This document shows positions 1 through 7,160 of a stretch of 9,715 nucleotides of DNA, in pieces (position 1 is the stretch's first letter; every line of letters begins with the position of its first letter). Position numbers and translations under genes: made by a program. Under the pieces are notes generated by a model. The model was not told the origin of the DNA. It ran no database searches and saw only the letters and a program-made list of their open reading frames with translations. This DNA is from Dehalococcoidales bacterium (GTDB lineage: Bacteria; Chloroflexota; Dehalococcoidia; Dehalococcoidales; UBA2162), in the NCBI GenBank assembly GCA_020354275.1, contig CP070645.1, positions 1,424,512 to 1,434,226 on the forward strand, in the 5' to 3' direction.

Positions 1-36
1 AGCGGCCCCTGCCCTCTGTTTTTCATTAGCATTCAT
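1..36 (-). CDS. Possible 5' end of a divergent gene, cut by the window edge
   Basis: Reading leftward from an ATG at 36-34, twelve open codons (MNANEKQRAGAA) run off the window edge. A promoter-like pair of hexamers lies upstream at 68-96, which would give a leader of about 25 nt. No Shine-Dalgarno sequence is visible before the ATG. The short Lys/Gln/Arg/Ala-rich stretch would suit the first helix of several cytosolic enzymes, ribose-5-phosphate isomerase A among them, but twelve residues cannot identify a family. The call rests only on the open frame, the promoter-like site and the divergent position relative to queF. Confidence 0.3.
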   Translation of the reverse strand, partial: MNANEKQRAGAA

Positions 37-67
37 ATTAGAGCCCGTTTGGTTTCCGAATAGATTG

Positions 68-96
68 AGTTTACACATATTAGCCCTGGAATTCAA
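68..96 (-). promoter_or_regulatory. Candidate promoter for the left-edge minus-strand gene
   Basis: On the minus strand TTGAAT (91-96) is followed after 17 bp by TAAACT (68-73), a fair sigma-70-type match. The start point would fall near 61, in front of the ATG at 36. I see no equally good plus-strand promoter for queF in 97-159; TTTAGT/TGATAG near 113-141 is weak. Confidence 0.35.
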
Positions 97-159
97 ATAG
101 TGATAGAATGTCTTTAGTCCTGAAACAAGGCTAGCTGATAGTGAGTATGGGGAGAGGAA

Positions 160-558
160 GTGACTGAAGACAAATATAGCGGGCGGCGGTTTGACATCCA
201 GTCAGAGGGCGCTATCGATACTGCCGTGCTGGAAGCCATCCCCTTTGATTACCCGGAATCGGCGACCGAGGTGGTCTATCAGACCGATGAGTTCACCGCT
301 GTCTGCCCCTGGACGGGGCTGCCCGATTTTGCTGCTCTTACGATACGTTATGTCCCGCGCCAATCTCTGGTTGAGCTCAAGTCCCTGAAATATTACCTGA
401 CCTCCTTTCGCAACGTGGGCATTCTACAGGAACACGCCGTCAACCGCATCCTCAATGACTTGGTAGAACTGTTGAGACCCGCTTCAATGGTGGTGGAGGC
501 GGAGTACCGGGAGAGGGGCGGGATAAAGACCAGGGCGGTGGTGAGGTGGGAGGGATAG
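160..558 (+). CDS. queF: NADPH-dependent preQ0 (7-cyano-7-deazaguanine) reductase QueF
   Basis: This cytosolic enzyme reduces the nitrile of preQ0 to the aminomethyl group of preQ1 using NADPH, on the way to queuosine in tRNA. The 132-aa protein is the short single-domain (unimodular) form of the tunnel-fold family. The active-site stretch TDEFTAVCPWTGLPDF is at residues 42-57, with the nucleophile Cys49, which forms the thioimide, and the proton donor Asp56. The signature VELKSLKYYLTSFRN is at 71-85, followed by the substrate-binding Glu91. Residue 90 is Gln where the Bacillus subtilis enzyme has His by motif alignment. The start is a GTG at 160 with GGAG a few bases upstream; nearby ATG (147) and GTG (141) codons are out of frame. 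It is the only confident plus-strand gene here. Its TAG stop directly abuts the stop of the converging methyltransferase gene. Confidence 0.95.
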   Translation: MTEDKYSGRRFDIQSEGAIDTAVLEAIPFDYPESATEVVYQTDEFTAVCPWTGLPDFAALTIRYVPRQSLVELKSLKYYLTSFRNVGILQEHAVNRILNDLVELLRPASMVVEAEYRERGGIKTRAVVRWEG

Positions 559-1380
559 TTACTTTACCAGCCTCATCCGTGCCACCAGTACCGGCGGTAA
601 CGAGAGCATCCTGGCGAATGAAAGCGGGTGGTCGGACTTGCCCTGGAAATCTTCGGGGAAGGTCGGTTCCTCCATGCCGTCAAGGGCAAACCCGTGCTCA
701 AAGAAGGTATTGAAGAGGAGGCCAACTGGCCTGTGGAAGTAGTGCTGTAACTCGGGTTGACCTCGAATCCCCATACCCTTGTAGGCGAAAGGCTCGGTAT
801 ATTCCGTGACCGTTATGCCTGACCGGGTGATTATTTCACCTTCCTGGTTATACTGCTCGGCTACCTGGCGGACCGTTCCCGAATTAAAGACGGGGTGTGT
901 TACCGAGAAAACGAACCTTCCGCCCGGTTTCAGAAGCCTGGGGAGGGTGGAAATAAGCGGCGTGATGGAAGACATATCCATCAAAGCCATGGTGCAGACG
1001 GCAGCATCGAACCGCTTCTCGCCCAGAGACAGAAGTGCCGCCTTGTCGGTGGCTTCAATCACCCTGTATTCAATCTTATCAGTGTTATCGGTGGTACGCT
1101 GGCGGGCGCGGTCAATGAACTTTTCGGCGTGGTCAAAGGCGACTACGGTAACCCCGAGGGCAAGCATGCGTCGGGCGAAGCGTCCAGCACCGCAGGCGAT
1201 ATCAAGTACATGTTCACCGGGCTTCAGTTCCAGCAGGCGCTCCGTAGCCGGCTCTATCAGGTAGTCCTGGAAGTCGTTACCATCACCAATCTTATCGTCC
1301 CACCACCCGGCGATATTGTCCCAGATTGGAACCGTCTTGCCATCATATTCGGGAAAATCAGGGGAATGTTCCTGTGCCAT
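559..1380 (-). CDS. Class I SAM-dependent methyltransferase, substrate unknown
   Basis: The 273-aa soluble protein has the Rossmann-type methyltransferase motifs in order. Motif I is HVLDIACGAGRFARRM around 57-72 (SAM binding). An acidic residue ending strand 2 is in VVAFDHAEKF (Asp83). Motif II is FDAAVCTMALMDM around 124-136. Motif III is LLKPGGRFVFSVTHPVF around 149-165. The N-terminus (IWDNIAGWWDDKIGDGND) and the C-terminal third are probably substrate-specific. This is the broad Methyltransf_11/25 group, in which the motifs do not predict the acceptor; I cannot say whether it is a small molecule, lipid or quinone. A GGGAG Shine-Dalgarno lies about 10 nt before the ATG at 1380. The gene starts 35 nt after the radA stop on the same strand, so it is probably the second gene of a radA transcript. 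Its TAA stop touches the queF stop with no gap. Confidence 0.9.
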   Translation of the reverse strand: MAQEHSPDFPEYDGKTVPIWDNIAGWWDDKIGDGNDFQDYLIEPATERLLELKPGEHVLDIACGAGRFARRMLALGVTVVAFDHAEKFIDRARQRTTDNTDKIEYRVIEATDKAALLSLGEKRFDAAVCTMALMDMSSITPLISTLPRLLKPGGRFVFSVTHPVFNSGTVRQVAEQYNQEGEIITRSGITVTEYTEPFAYKGMGIRGQPELQHYFHRPVGLLFNTFFEHGFALDGMEEPTFPEDFQGKSDHPLSFARMLSLPPVLVARMRLVK

Positions 1381-1415
1381 TATTTCGTTACTCCCTGTCG
1401 ATCTGAATAGTAAGG

Positions 1416-2813
1416 TTACTCTTCAACTAACCCTTTACTTTGCTTTACCAGCCCCGCTTTAATAGCCTCTCTCAGGTTGCTTACCGGGATTAGCTGGATA
1501 CCTTCAGAGGTTGGGCTGACTCTGGTCCCGGCTTTCGGCACCAGGCAGCGCTTGAAGCCCAGGCGGGCGGCCTCGGTAACCCGCCGGTCCGGCTGAGAGA
1601 CGGCCCTTATCTCCCCACTCAGGCCCACTTCTCCGGTCACCGCCAGTTCCGGGTCAACAGCCATATCGCGGAAGCTGGAAGTTACCGCCAGGGCGATGCC
1701 TAGGTCGGCGGCCGGTTCACCCAGCTTGAGCCCGCCGGTAACATTGACCAGAATATCCTGGTTGCCCAGTTTCAGGCCCAGGCGCTTGGTCAGCACGGCC
1801 GTAATCAGCAGCAGGCGGTTGAAGTCAACGCCGTTGGCGGTGCGGCGGGGCAGGCCGAAGCTGGTGGGGTTGGTCAGCGCCTGAATCTCCACCAGCAGGG
1901 GGCGGCTGCCTTCCAGAACGGGCACCACCACCGAGCCGACGGTCTCGCCACCGCGCTGGGACAGGAACGCCTTGGACGGGTTATCCACCTCAACCAGCCC
2001 CTGCTCTTTCATCTCGAAGACGCCTATCTCATTGGTGGAGCCGAAACGGTTTTTGACGCTGCGCAGCAGGCGGTGGGCGCTGAACGGCTCTCCCTCCAGG
2101 TAGAGCACGGCATCAACAATATGTTCTAGCGCCCGGGGGCCGGCGATAGTGCCGTCTTTGGTGACGTGGCCGACGATAAAGACCGGTACCGAGCTCGATT
2201 TGGCCCAGTTCATCAGCTGCATGGTGCAGCCCCTGACCTGGTTTATGCTGCCGGGGGCTGCCTCCAGCTCGGGCAGGTGGGCAACCTGTATCGAGTCGAT
2301 GACCACCAGCGAGGGAGAGAGTTCATCGAGCTGACCGATGATGGCATCGAGCTCCGTTTCGGCCAGGAGGTAGAGCCTTTCCCCGCTTATCCCCAGACGG
2401 CTGGCACGCAGCCTGATCTGGTGGATTGTCTCCTCGCCAGTGACATAGACCACATTACCCTGCGTTCCTGCTGCCAGGGCGGCCACCTGTAAAAGGAGGG
2501 TTGATTTACCGATGCCGGGGTCGCCGCCGATGAGCACCAGCGAGCCGGCTACCAGCCCGCCACCGAGTACGCGGTTGAACTCGGGCAGGGGCAAGGGAAT
2601 GCGGTCTCTGGTGCTGGTGGCGACTTGAGATAGTTCCTGTGCCGGGTTTATCGGCACGGATGACCTCAATGGTGTAGTTGAGGTGCTGACCGTTTTTTCA
2701 ATGAAGCTGTTCCATTCCTGGCAGTTGGGACAGCGCCCCAGCCATTTGGCGTTCTCCCGGCCGCACTGCTGGCAGACAAAAATAGTCCTGCTGGTTTTAT
2801 CCGCTCTGGCCAT
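1416..2813 (-). CDS. radA: DNA repair protein RadA (Sms)
   Basis: RadA is a RecA-like hexameric ATPase that acts in branch migration and processing of recombination intermediates. The 465-aa protein is full length for the family. Residues 14-31 form the N-terminal zinc finger (Cys14, Cys17, Cys28, Cys31; WLGRCPNCQEWN). The RecA core carries the Walker A motif GDPGIGKS (97-104), Walker B LVVIDS (about 169-174) and the RadA-specific KNRFG motif (254-258). The last third is the Lon-protease-like domain, seen in stretches such as VNVTGGLKLGEPAADLGIA. The ATG at 2813 matches the usual RadA N-terminus. No Shine-Dalgarno precedes it, and a promoter-like site places the predicted transcription start on the A of this ATG, so the message may be leaderless. 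The methyltransferase gene follows after 35 nt. The upstream neighbour is oadB, 71 nt away. Confidence 0.97.
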   Translation of the reverse strand: MARADKTSRTIFVCQQCGRENAKWLGRCPNCQEWNSFIEKTVSTSTTPLRSSVPINPAQELSQVATSTRDRIPLPLPEFNRVLGGGLVAGSLVLIGGDPGIGKSTLLLQVAALAAGTQGNVVYVTGEETIHQIRLRASRLGISGERLYLLAETELDAIIGQLDELSPSLVVIDSIQVAHLPELEAAPGSINQVRGCTMQLMNWAKSSSVPVFIVGHVTKDGTIAGPRALEHIVDAVLYLEGEPFSAHRLLRSVKNRFGSTNEIGVFEMKEQGLVEVDNPSKAFLSQRGGETVGSVVVPVLEGSRPLLVEIQALTNPTSFGLPRRTANGVDFNRLLLITAVLTKRLGLKLGNQDILVNVTGGLKLGEPAADLGIALAVTSSFRDMAVDPELAVTGEVGLSGEIRAVSQPDRRVTEAARLGFKRCLVPKAGTRVSPTSEGIQLIPVSNLREAIKAGLVKQSKGLVEE

Positions 2814-2819
2814 AGACTG

Positions 2820-2848
2820 AATTTACCCGATTTCGGGGATTAAAGCAA
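2820..2848 (-). promoter_or_regulatory. Candidate radA promoter with palindrome in the spacer
   Basis: On the minus strand TTGCTT (2843-2848) and TAAATT (2820-2825) are separated by 17 bp. Counting 7 nt past the -10 hexamer puts the start at 2813, the first base of the radA ATG. The spacer holds an inverted repeat, CCCGA/TCGGG (2826-2837, 2-bp centre), placed where a repressor or a MerR-type regulator could sit. An alternative -10-like TATACT nearer oadB has no matching -35. The hexamers are only moderate matches. Confidence 0.45.
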
Positions 2849-2884
2849 GAGGGAAATGTAAACATTGACAGTATAATAACCCGT

Positions 2885-4036
2885 TTAACCGAGCATGCCC
2901 AGGAATATGCCGGCGGCGGTAGCTGTACCGATGACACCGGCGATATTGGGCCCCATGGCGTGCATCAGCAGGAAGTTCCTGGGGTTGGCCTGCTGTCCCA
3001 TCCTCTGGACGACCCTGGCCGCCATTGGCACGGCGGAAACACCGGCGGCACCTATCATCGGGTTGATTTTCTCTTTGGTGAAGAGGTTCATCAGCTTGGC
3101 CAGGCCCACGCCAAAAGCGGTGGAGGTGGCGAAGGCGACTATTCCCAGGGCGAAGACCAGCAGGCTGTCCAGCTTGAGGAAGTTATCGGCACTCATGAAA
3201 CAGCCTACGCAGAGGCCAAGAAGAACGGTCAGGACGTTCATCAGGGCGTTGGCGGCGCTCTCCGCCAGGCGGTCGGTTACCCCGCTGACCGCCAGCAGGT
3301 TGCCCAGCATAAACATGCCGATGAGGGGTGCCGACTTGGGTACCAGCAGGATAATGACGACGGCGGCAATTAGTGGGAAGAGTATTTTTTCGGTATTGGA
3401 GACCGGTCTTAGCTGGGGTTTCATGAATATTTCCCGTTCTTGCTTGGTGGTGAGTAGTTTTATTATCGGCGGCTGGATTATGGGCACCAGTGCCATATAG
3501 GTGTAGGCAGCAACGGCCGTGGCCCCGATGAAGTGGGGGGCGAGCCGGTTGGTGAGGTAAATGGTCGTTGGCCCGTCGGCACCGCCGATTATCCCAATGG
3601 AGGCGGCTTCAGTTATGGTGAAGCCCAGCAGAAGGGCGATGAAGAAGGCAAAATAAACGCCGAACTGTGCTCCCGCGCCCAGGATCAGGGTCTTGGGGTT
3701 GGCAATCAACGGGCCGAAATCGGTCATTGCCCCCAGGCCGAGGAAGATAAAGACCGGTATTATCTCCCAGGCAAGCCCGTAGTGGAATATCCTTGAAATC
3801 ACCCCGGTCGGCTCCCCGCCGACGGCGTAGGACTCAACTGGCTGGCCGTTGATTACCGATGACATCAGTTCGCCCAGCGGCAGGTTGACTAAAATCACGC
3901 CAAAGCCGATGGGAACCAGCAGCAGGGGCTCCATCTTCCGGGAGATGCCGAGGTAGAGCAGGATCCCCCCGATTATTATCATTACGATGTTGCCCCAGGT
4001 CAGGGCTCCAAAGGCACTTTCGTAGAGACCGAACAT
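2885..4036 (-). CDS. oadB: Na+-translocating decarboxylase beta subunit (OadB/GcdB/MmdB family)
   Basis: This is the integral-membrane subunit that couples decarboxylation of carboxybiotin to Na+ export in oxaloacetate, methylmalonyl-CoA or glutaconyl-CoA decarboxylases. The 383-aa protein is almost entirely hydrophobic helices joined by short loops. It has the family hallmarks: GGADGPT at 151-157, whose Asp154 corresponds to the essential Na+-site Asp203 of Klebsiella OadB; Tyr180, at the offset expected for Tyr229; GNLLAVSGVTDRL around 245-257; and HAMGPNIAGVIG at 359-370. AAGGA lies 7 nt before the ATG at 4036. It is the last gene of an oadG-biotin carrier-oadB cluster. Which acyl substrate the pump uses depends on the alpha subunit, which is not in the window, so the symbol is generic. 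A large stem-loop (4072-4115) lies in the 93-nt gap before it. Confidence 0.95.
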   Translation of the reverse strand: MFGLYESAFGALTWGNIVMIIIGGILLYLGISRKMEPLLLVPIGFGVILVNLPLGELMSSVINGQPVESYAVGGEPTGVISRIFHYGLAWEIIPVFIFLGLGAMTDFGPLIANPKTLILGAGAQFGVYFAFFIALLLGFTITEAASIGIIGGADGPTTIYLTNRLAPHFIGATAVAAYTYMALVPIIQPPIIKLLTTKQEREIFMKPQLRPVSNTEKILFPLIAAVVIILLVPKSAPLIGMFMLGNLLAVSGVTDRLAESAANALMNVLTVLLGLCVGCFMSADNFLKLDSLLVFALGIVAFATSTAFGVGLAKLMNLFTKEKINPMIGAAGVSAVPMAARVVQRMGQQANPRNFLLMHAMGPNIAGVIGTATAAGIFLGMLG

Positions 4037-4071
4037 CTAAATATCCTTAGTCAAGGGATTTCAGGATATAA

Positions 4072-4115
4072 AGCATACCCCGCTGCAATTGCAGCCGGGG
4101 GTTTGCCAGTATGCT
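4072..4115 (-). promoter_or_regulatory. Large stem-loop between the biotin carrier gene and oadB
   Basis: In the minus-strand RNA, AGCAUAC pairs perfectly with GUAUGCU to form an outer 7-bp stem. Inside it, after an asymmetric bulge of about 8 nt, a C-rich arm pairs with a G-rich arm around GCUGC-AAUU-GCAGC, with one bulged G. No U-run follows, so it is not a standard terminator. An attenuator, processing site or mRNA-stability element setting the ratio of carrier to membrane subunit is possible. A smaller hairpin, TGACGG/CCGTCA (4119-4132), covers the stop codon of the biotin gene just upstream. Confidence 0.6.
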
Positions 4116-4129
4116 ATATGACGGAGCCG

Positions 4130-4351
4130 TCAGTATTCGATGATAGCGATGGTATTGCCGGACTCGACCGTTTGCTCCGTGCTGACTTTTATTTCGGTGA
4201 TCTTACCGGCTACCGGAGCCAGGATGGGGTTCTCCATCTTCATGGATTCAATAACACAGATTACGTCTCCCTCCTGGACTTCATCTCCAACCTTGACTTC
4301 TACGCTGATAACCTTGCCTGTTATGGGAACTTCAACAATTTCCTGCGCCAA
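4130..4351 (-). CDS. Stand-alone biotin carboxyl carrier protein of a Na+-pump decarboxylase
   Basis: The 73-aa protein is a single biotinyl/lipoyl-attachment domain that carries CO2 on biotin from the carboxyltransferase to the membrane subunit OadB. The biotinylation site is ESMKMEN (35-41) with Lys38 as acceptor. The surrounding beta-strands (GKVISVEVKVGDEVQEGD, APVAGKITEIKV) match the flattened barrel of this domain. Unlike many relatives it has no long Pro/Ala-rich linker and is not fused to an alpha subunit, so it resembles GcdC/MmdC-type carriers. The start codon is TTG (4351), supported by an AAGGAG Shine-Dalgarno about 7-8 nt upstream that lies inside the end of the oadG-like gene. 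Only two bases separate the oadG stop from this TTG, so translation is probably coupled. A biotin protein ligase must act in trans; none is seen here. Confidence 0.93.
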   Translation of the reverse strand: MAQEIVEVPITGKVISVEVKVGDEVQEGDVICVIESMKMENPILAPVAGKITEIKVSTEQTVESGNTIAIIEY

Positions 4352-4353
4352 TT

Positions 4354-4518
4354 TTAAGCTCCTTTCTGGTCATCGGTAGTTTCATTCTTAGTGGTGCTGA
4401 ATTTACCGGTTACTAACCCGGTCAGCCATAAAACTATCGCCAGAATAACCAGTACGGCAAAGACAATGCCAAAGCCCGTACCACCAATCTGACGGGCTAA
4501 TCCCCAGTCTACGTCCAT
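4354..4518 (-). CDS. Small OadG-like (gamma/delta) subunit of Na+-pump decarboxylase
   Basis: The gene encodes 54 residues, starting MDVDWGLARQIGGTGFG. A single hydrophobic helix spans roughly residues 15-37 (GFGIVFAVLVILAIVLWLTG), followed by a short polar tail (KFSTTKNETTDDQKGA). The glycine-bearing stretch before the helix and the one-helix layout fit the OadG/GcdD/MmdD family, whose members anchor and assemble the decarboxylase. It is shorter than typical OadG proteins (about 80 aa) and lacks an obvious C-terminal metal-binding stretch. The ATG at 4518 has a strong GGAGGTGA Shine-Dalgarno about 9 nt upstream. It directly precedes the biotin carrier gene (2 nt gap) and then oadB, a position that strongly supports the assignment. 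No convincing promoter is visible; TTGATA-17-GATAAA upstream is a weak candidate, and readthrough from clpC is an alternative. Confidence 0.78.
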   Translation of the reverse strand: MDVDWGLARQIGGTGFGIVFAVLVILAIVLWLTGLVTGKFSTTKNETTDDQKGA

Positions 4519-4565
4519 GTCTCAAACTCACCTCCGGGATTACGGTAAGCCTTCTGGATATACTC

Positions 4566-4610
4566 AAAGGGCGGGCAATAAATGGCTTTATCTCTCCCGC
4601 CCTTTTTTTT
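4566..4610 (+). terminator. Strong hairpin terminator between clpC and oadG, best oriented for the plus strand
   Basis: Perfect 10-bp arms, AAAGGGCGGG (4566-4575) and CCCGCCCTTT (4596-4605), enclose a 20-nt loop with an inner ATAAA/TTTAT stem. On the plus strand the stem runs straight into eight Ts (4603-4610), a textbook intrinsic terminator. On the minus strand, the direction of clpC and oadG, the stem is followed by only TTTGAG, so termination there would be weak. No plus-strand gene is seen upstream of it. Confidence 0.75.
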
Positions 4611-4641
4611 ATCAACTCCGTGGTTTTATCTTAACGGTACT

Positions 4642-7113
4642 CTACGAGCTATCATCTCCAAGCAATGCTCCTACCGCCGTGGGGTGGACGACAATTTCCT
4701 CGCCTTCTAAGTCGACTATGATGGTATCTCCCGGCTGGAATTTGCCGCGTAGCAGGCTGTCTGAAAGCTTGTCTTCAATCATGTCCTGGATTACCCTCCG
4801 CAGCGGTCTGGCTCCGAAGACTTCATCGTAGCCTTTTTCTCCCAGAAAGTCCTTGGCGGCATCGGTTACTTCCAGCTTCATCCCTTTTTCTGAGAGCTGC
4901 TGTGATACGGTAACCAGCATCAGGTCAACAATCTTGCGGATATGCTCTTTGGTCAGCGCGTGGAATACCACCACACTGTCAATTCGGTTTAAGAACTCGG
5001 GCCGGAAGGTCTTCTTCAACTCACCGAGTAGCTTCTCTTTCATTGTCTCGTAGCTTTGCTGCTGGCTCTTGGCCTCGTCAGTGCGTGAGACAAAACCGAT
5101 ACTGCTTCCTTTACGTATGAGTTCGGCACCGATATTGCTGGTCATAACGATGATGCTGTTACGGAAATCGACCCGGCGGCCTTTGGCATCGGTCAGATGG
5201 CCGTCATCAAATATCTGCAGCAATATGTTAAATACATCCGGGTGGGCTTTTTCAATCTCATCGAGGAGCACACAGCTGTATGATTTACGCCTTACCGCCT
5301 CGGTAAGTTGCCCCCCTTCATCATAGCCAACGTATCCCGGTGGTGCCCCCACCAGTCGCGATACCGTGTGCCTTTCCTGGTATTCGGACATATCGAGCCT
5401 GATCAGTGAGTCCTCGCTGCCGAACATGAACTCGGCCAGAGCCCTGACCAGCTCGGTCTTGCCTACACCGGTGGGGCCGAGGAAGATAAAGTTACCTATC
5501 GGGTGTCTCGGGTCTTTAAGGCCGGCTCGAGCCCGTCTGACAGCTCGGGCGATAGTATCAATAGCTTCATCCTGGCCGATGATTCGTTTGTGCAGCACCT
5601 CCTCCATCTGAAGAAGCCGGTTGGTCTCGTCACTGCTCAACTGCACCACGGGGATTCCCGTCCACATGCTGACAACTTCGGCAATGTCTTCGGCGGTTAC
5701 CACCGGTTTCTCGTCCCCCAGCTGGGATTGCCACTGCTCTTCCAGTACCTTGGTTGTTTCTTCTATCTGGATTTCCCGCTGGCGTAATTCAGCGGCATAG
5801 TCATACTGCTGGCTGGCCAGCGCGGCCTCTTTATCCTTACGGACACTGTCCTCGTTCTCCCGCGCTTCTCTCAGGTCAATAGGTACCGTGCTGTGTCTGA
5901 TTCGCACCCTTGAAGCGGCTTCATCAATCAGGTCAATGGCCTTGTCGGGCAGGAAGCGGTCCGGTATGTACCTTGAGGCTAGTGAAGCAGCCGAACTGAG
6001 CGCCTCGTCGCTGATTATAAGCTTGTGGTGCTCTTCATAGCGGTCTTTAATGCCGCGTAAAATCTCCAGCGTTTCATCCACTGATGGTTCTTCGACCAGG
6101 ATCGGCTGGAAACGCCGTTCCAGGGCAGCATCCCTCTCAATGTGCTTGCGGTAGTCATCCAGAGTGGTAGCGCCGATGCACTGCAGTTCGCCCCTGGCCA
6201 GTGATGGTTTGAGGATACTGGCGGCGTCGACCGCGCCCTCGGCGGCCCCGGCACCGACAATGGTGTGGAACTCGTCGACAAAGAGTACACAGTTGCCTGC
6301 CGACTTAATCTCTTCGATAATCTTCTTCAGCCGTTCTTCGAATTCGCCGCGGTATTTTGTCCCGGCGACAACGGCGGCCATGTCCAGGGTTATCAGCCGT
6401 CTGTTCTCTAACGACTCGGGGACATCCCCGGCATTAATACGGTGGGCCAGTCCCTCAACGATGGCGGTCTTACCTACTCCCGGTTCGCCGATGAGAGCGG
6501 GGTTATTCTTGGTGCGCCGGCTGAGGATTTGGATTACCCTTTCAATCTCCTTGTGGCGCCCGATGACCGGGTCCAGTTTGCCGGCACGGGCAGCGGCGGT
6601 CAGGTCAATGCCCAGCTGGTCCAGGGCCGGTGTGCGGCTCTGGTTCCGTGCAGAACGGGAGCGGGTCATGCCCTGGCTGAGTATGCGATTGGCCTCAGCG
6701 CGTGTCTGCTCCAGGGTGATACCGAAACTCTGCAGCACCCCGCCGGCGACACCTTCGCCTTCGTGCAACAGCCCCAGTAAAAGGTGCTCGGTGCCGATGT
6801 AATTGTGACCGAGACGGCGTGCTTCATCAATGGCCAGTTCGATTACTCGCTTGGCCCTGGGCGTGAGCCCGATTTCACCCGGGCTCGATTTCTCACCGTG
6901 CCCGATGATATATTCTACTGCCGACCGTACCTTGCTTAGGCTAACGCCCAGGTTCTGAAAGACCTTGGCGGCGACCCCTTCCTCTTCCCGTATCAGGCCG
7001 AGTAGGATGTGTTCTGTGCCGATATAGTTGTGGTTGAGGTTTTGCGCCTCCTCCTGAGCCGAAGTAAGAACCCGGCGAGCCCGCTCTGAAAATTTTTCAA
7101 ATCGGCTGGTCAT
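4642..7113 (-). CDS. clpC: ClpC-type AAA+ unfoldase, ATPase partner of ClpP
   Basis: ClpC forms a cytosolic hexamer that unfolds proteins and feeds them to ClpP during stress and regulated proteolysis. The 823-aa protein is full length. Two Clp N-terminal repeats occupy about 1-145 (SERARRVLTSAQEEA and HNYIGTEHLLLGLL). The first AAA+ module has Walker A GEPGVGKT (209-216) and Walker B VLFVDE (276-281). A short UVR-like middle domain (KEAALASQQYDYAAELRQRE, about 428-447) marks it as ClpC rather than ClpB. The second AAA+ module has Walker A GPTGVGKT (546-553) and Walker B LLDEIEKAH (616-624). An IGF tripeptide (672-674) sits where the ClpP-docking VGF loop occurs in Bacillus ClpC. The ATG at 7113 has an AAGGAGGA Shine-Dalgarno 3 nt upstream, close but strong. 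Its own promoter lies at 7161-7189, and the 5S rRNA gene is just upstream, so readthrough from 5S is also possible. Confidence 0.98.
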   Translation of the reverse strand: MTSRFEKFSERARRVLTSAQEEAQNLNHNYIGTEHILLGLIREEEGVAAKVFQNLGVSLSKVRSAVEYIIGHGEKSSPGEIGLTPRAKRVIELAIDEARRLGHNYIGTEHLLLGLLHEGEGVAGGVLQSFGITLEQTRAEANRILSQGMTRSRSARNQSRTPALDQLGIDLTAAARAGKLDPVIGRHKEIERVIQILSRRTKNNPALIGEPGVGKTAIVEGLAHRINAGDVPESLENRRLITLDMAAVVAGTKYRGEFEERLKKIIEEIKSAGNCVLFVDEFHTIVGAGAAEGAVDAASILKPSLARGELQCIGATTLDDYRKHIERDAALERRFQPILVEEPSVDETLEILRGIKDRYEEHHKLIISDEALSSAASLASRYIPDRFLPDKAIDLIDEAASRVRIRHSTVPIDLREARENEDSVRKDKEAALASQQYDYAAELRQREIQIEETTKVLEEQWQSQLGDEKPVVTAEDIAEVVSMWTGIPVVQLSSDETNRLLQMEEVLHKRIIGQDEAIDTIARAVRRARAGLKDPRHPIGNFIFLGPTGVGKTELVRALAEFMFGSEDSLIRLDMSEYQERHTVSRLVGAPPGYVGYDEGGQLTEAVRRKSYSCVLLDEIEKAHPDVFNILLQIFDDGHLTDAKGRRVDFRNSIIVMTSNIGAELIRKGSSIGFVSRTDEAKSQQQSYETMKEKLLGELKKTFRPEFLNRIDSVVVFHALTKEHIRKIVDLMLVTVSQQLSEKGMKLEVTDAAKDFLGEKGYDEVFGARPLRRVIQDMIEDKLSDSLLRGKFQPGDTIIVDLEGEEIVVHPTAVGALLGDDSS

Positions 7114-7160
7114 CTCTCCTCCTTAGAGCCTTTGCTCCCTTATCCCTAGCGCCTGATTTT

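Noticed and set aside
806..1410. Overlapping plus-strand frames of 152 and 171 aa opposite the methyltransferase
   Set aside because: They are antisense shadows of a gene with clear SAM-binding motifs, and neither has a recognisable domain.
2895..3500. 201-aa plus-strand frame opposite oadB
   Set aside because: Antisense to a well-supported membrane subunit; composition reflects the complement of hydrophobic codons.
4403..4615. 70-aa minus-strand open frame between clpC and the biotin gene
   Set aside because: It overlaps the terminator hairpin and runs out of frame over the real OadG-like gene, which has a strong Shine-Dalgarno and a sensible membrane helix.
6164..6802. 212-aa plus-strand frame opposite clpC
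   Set aside because: Serine/arginine-rich shadow of the ClpC first AAA+ module and N-domain; no start signals or domain.
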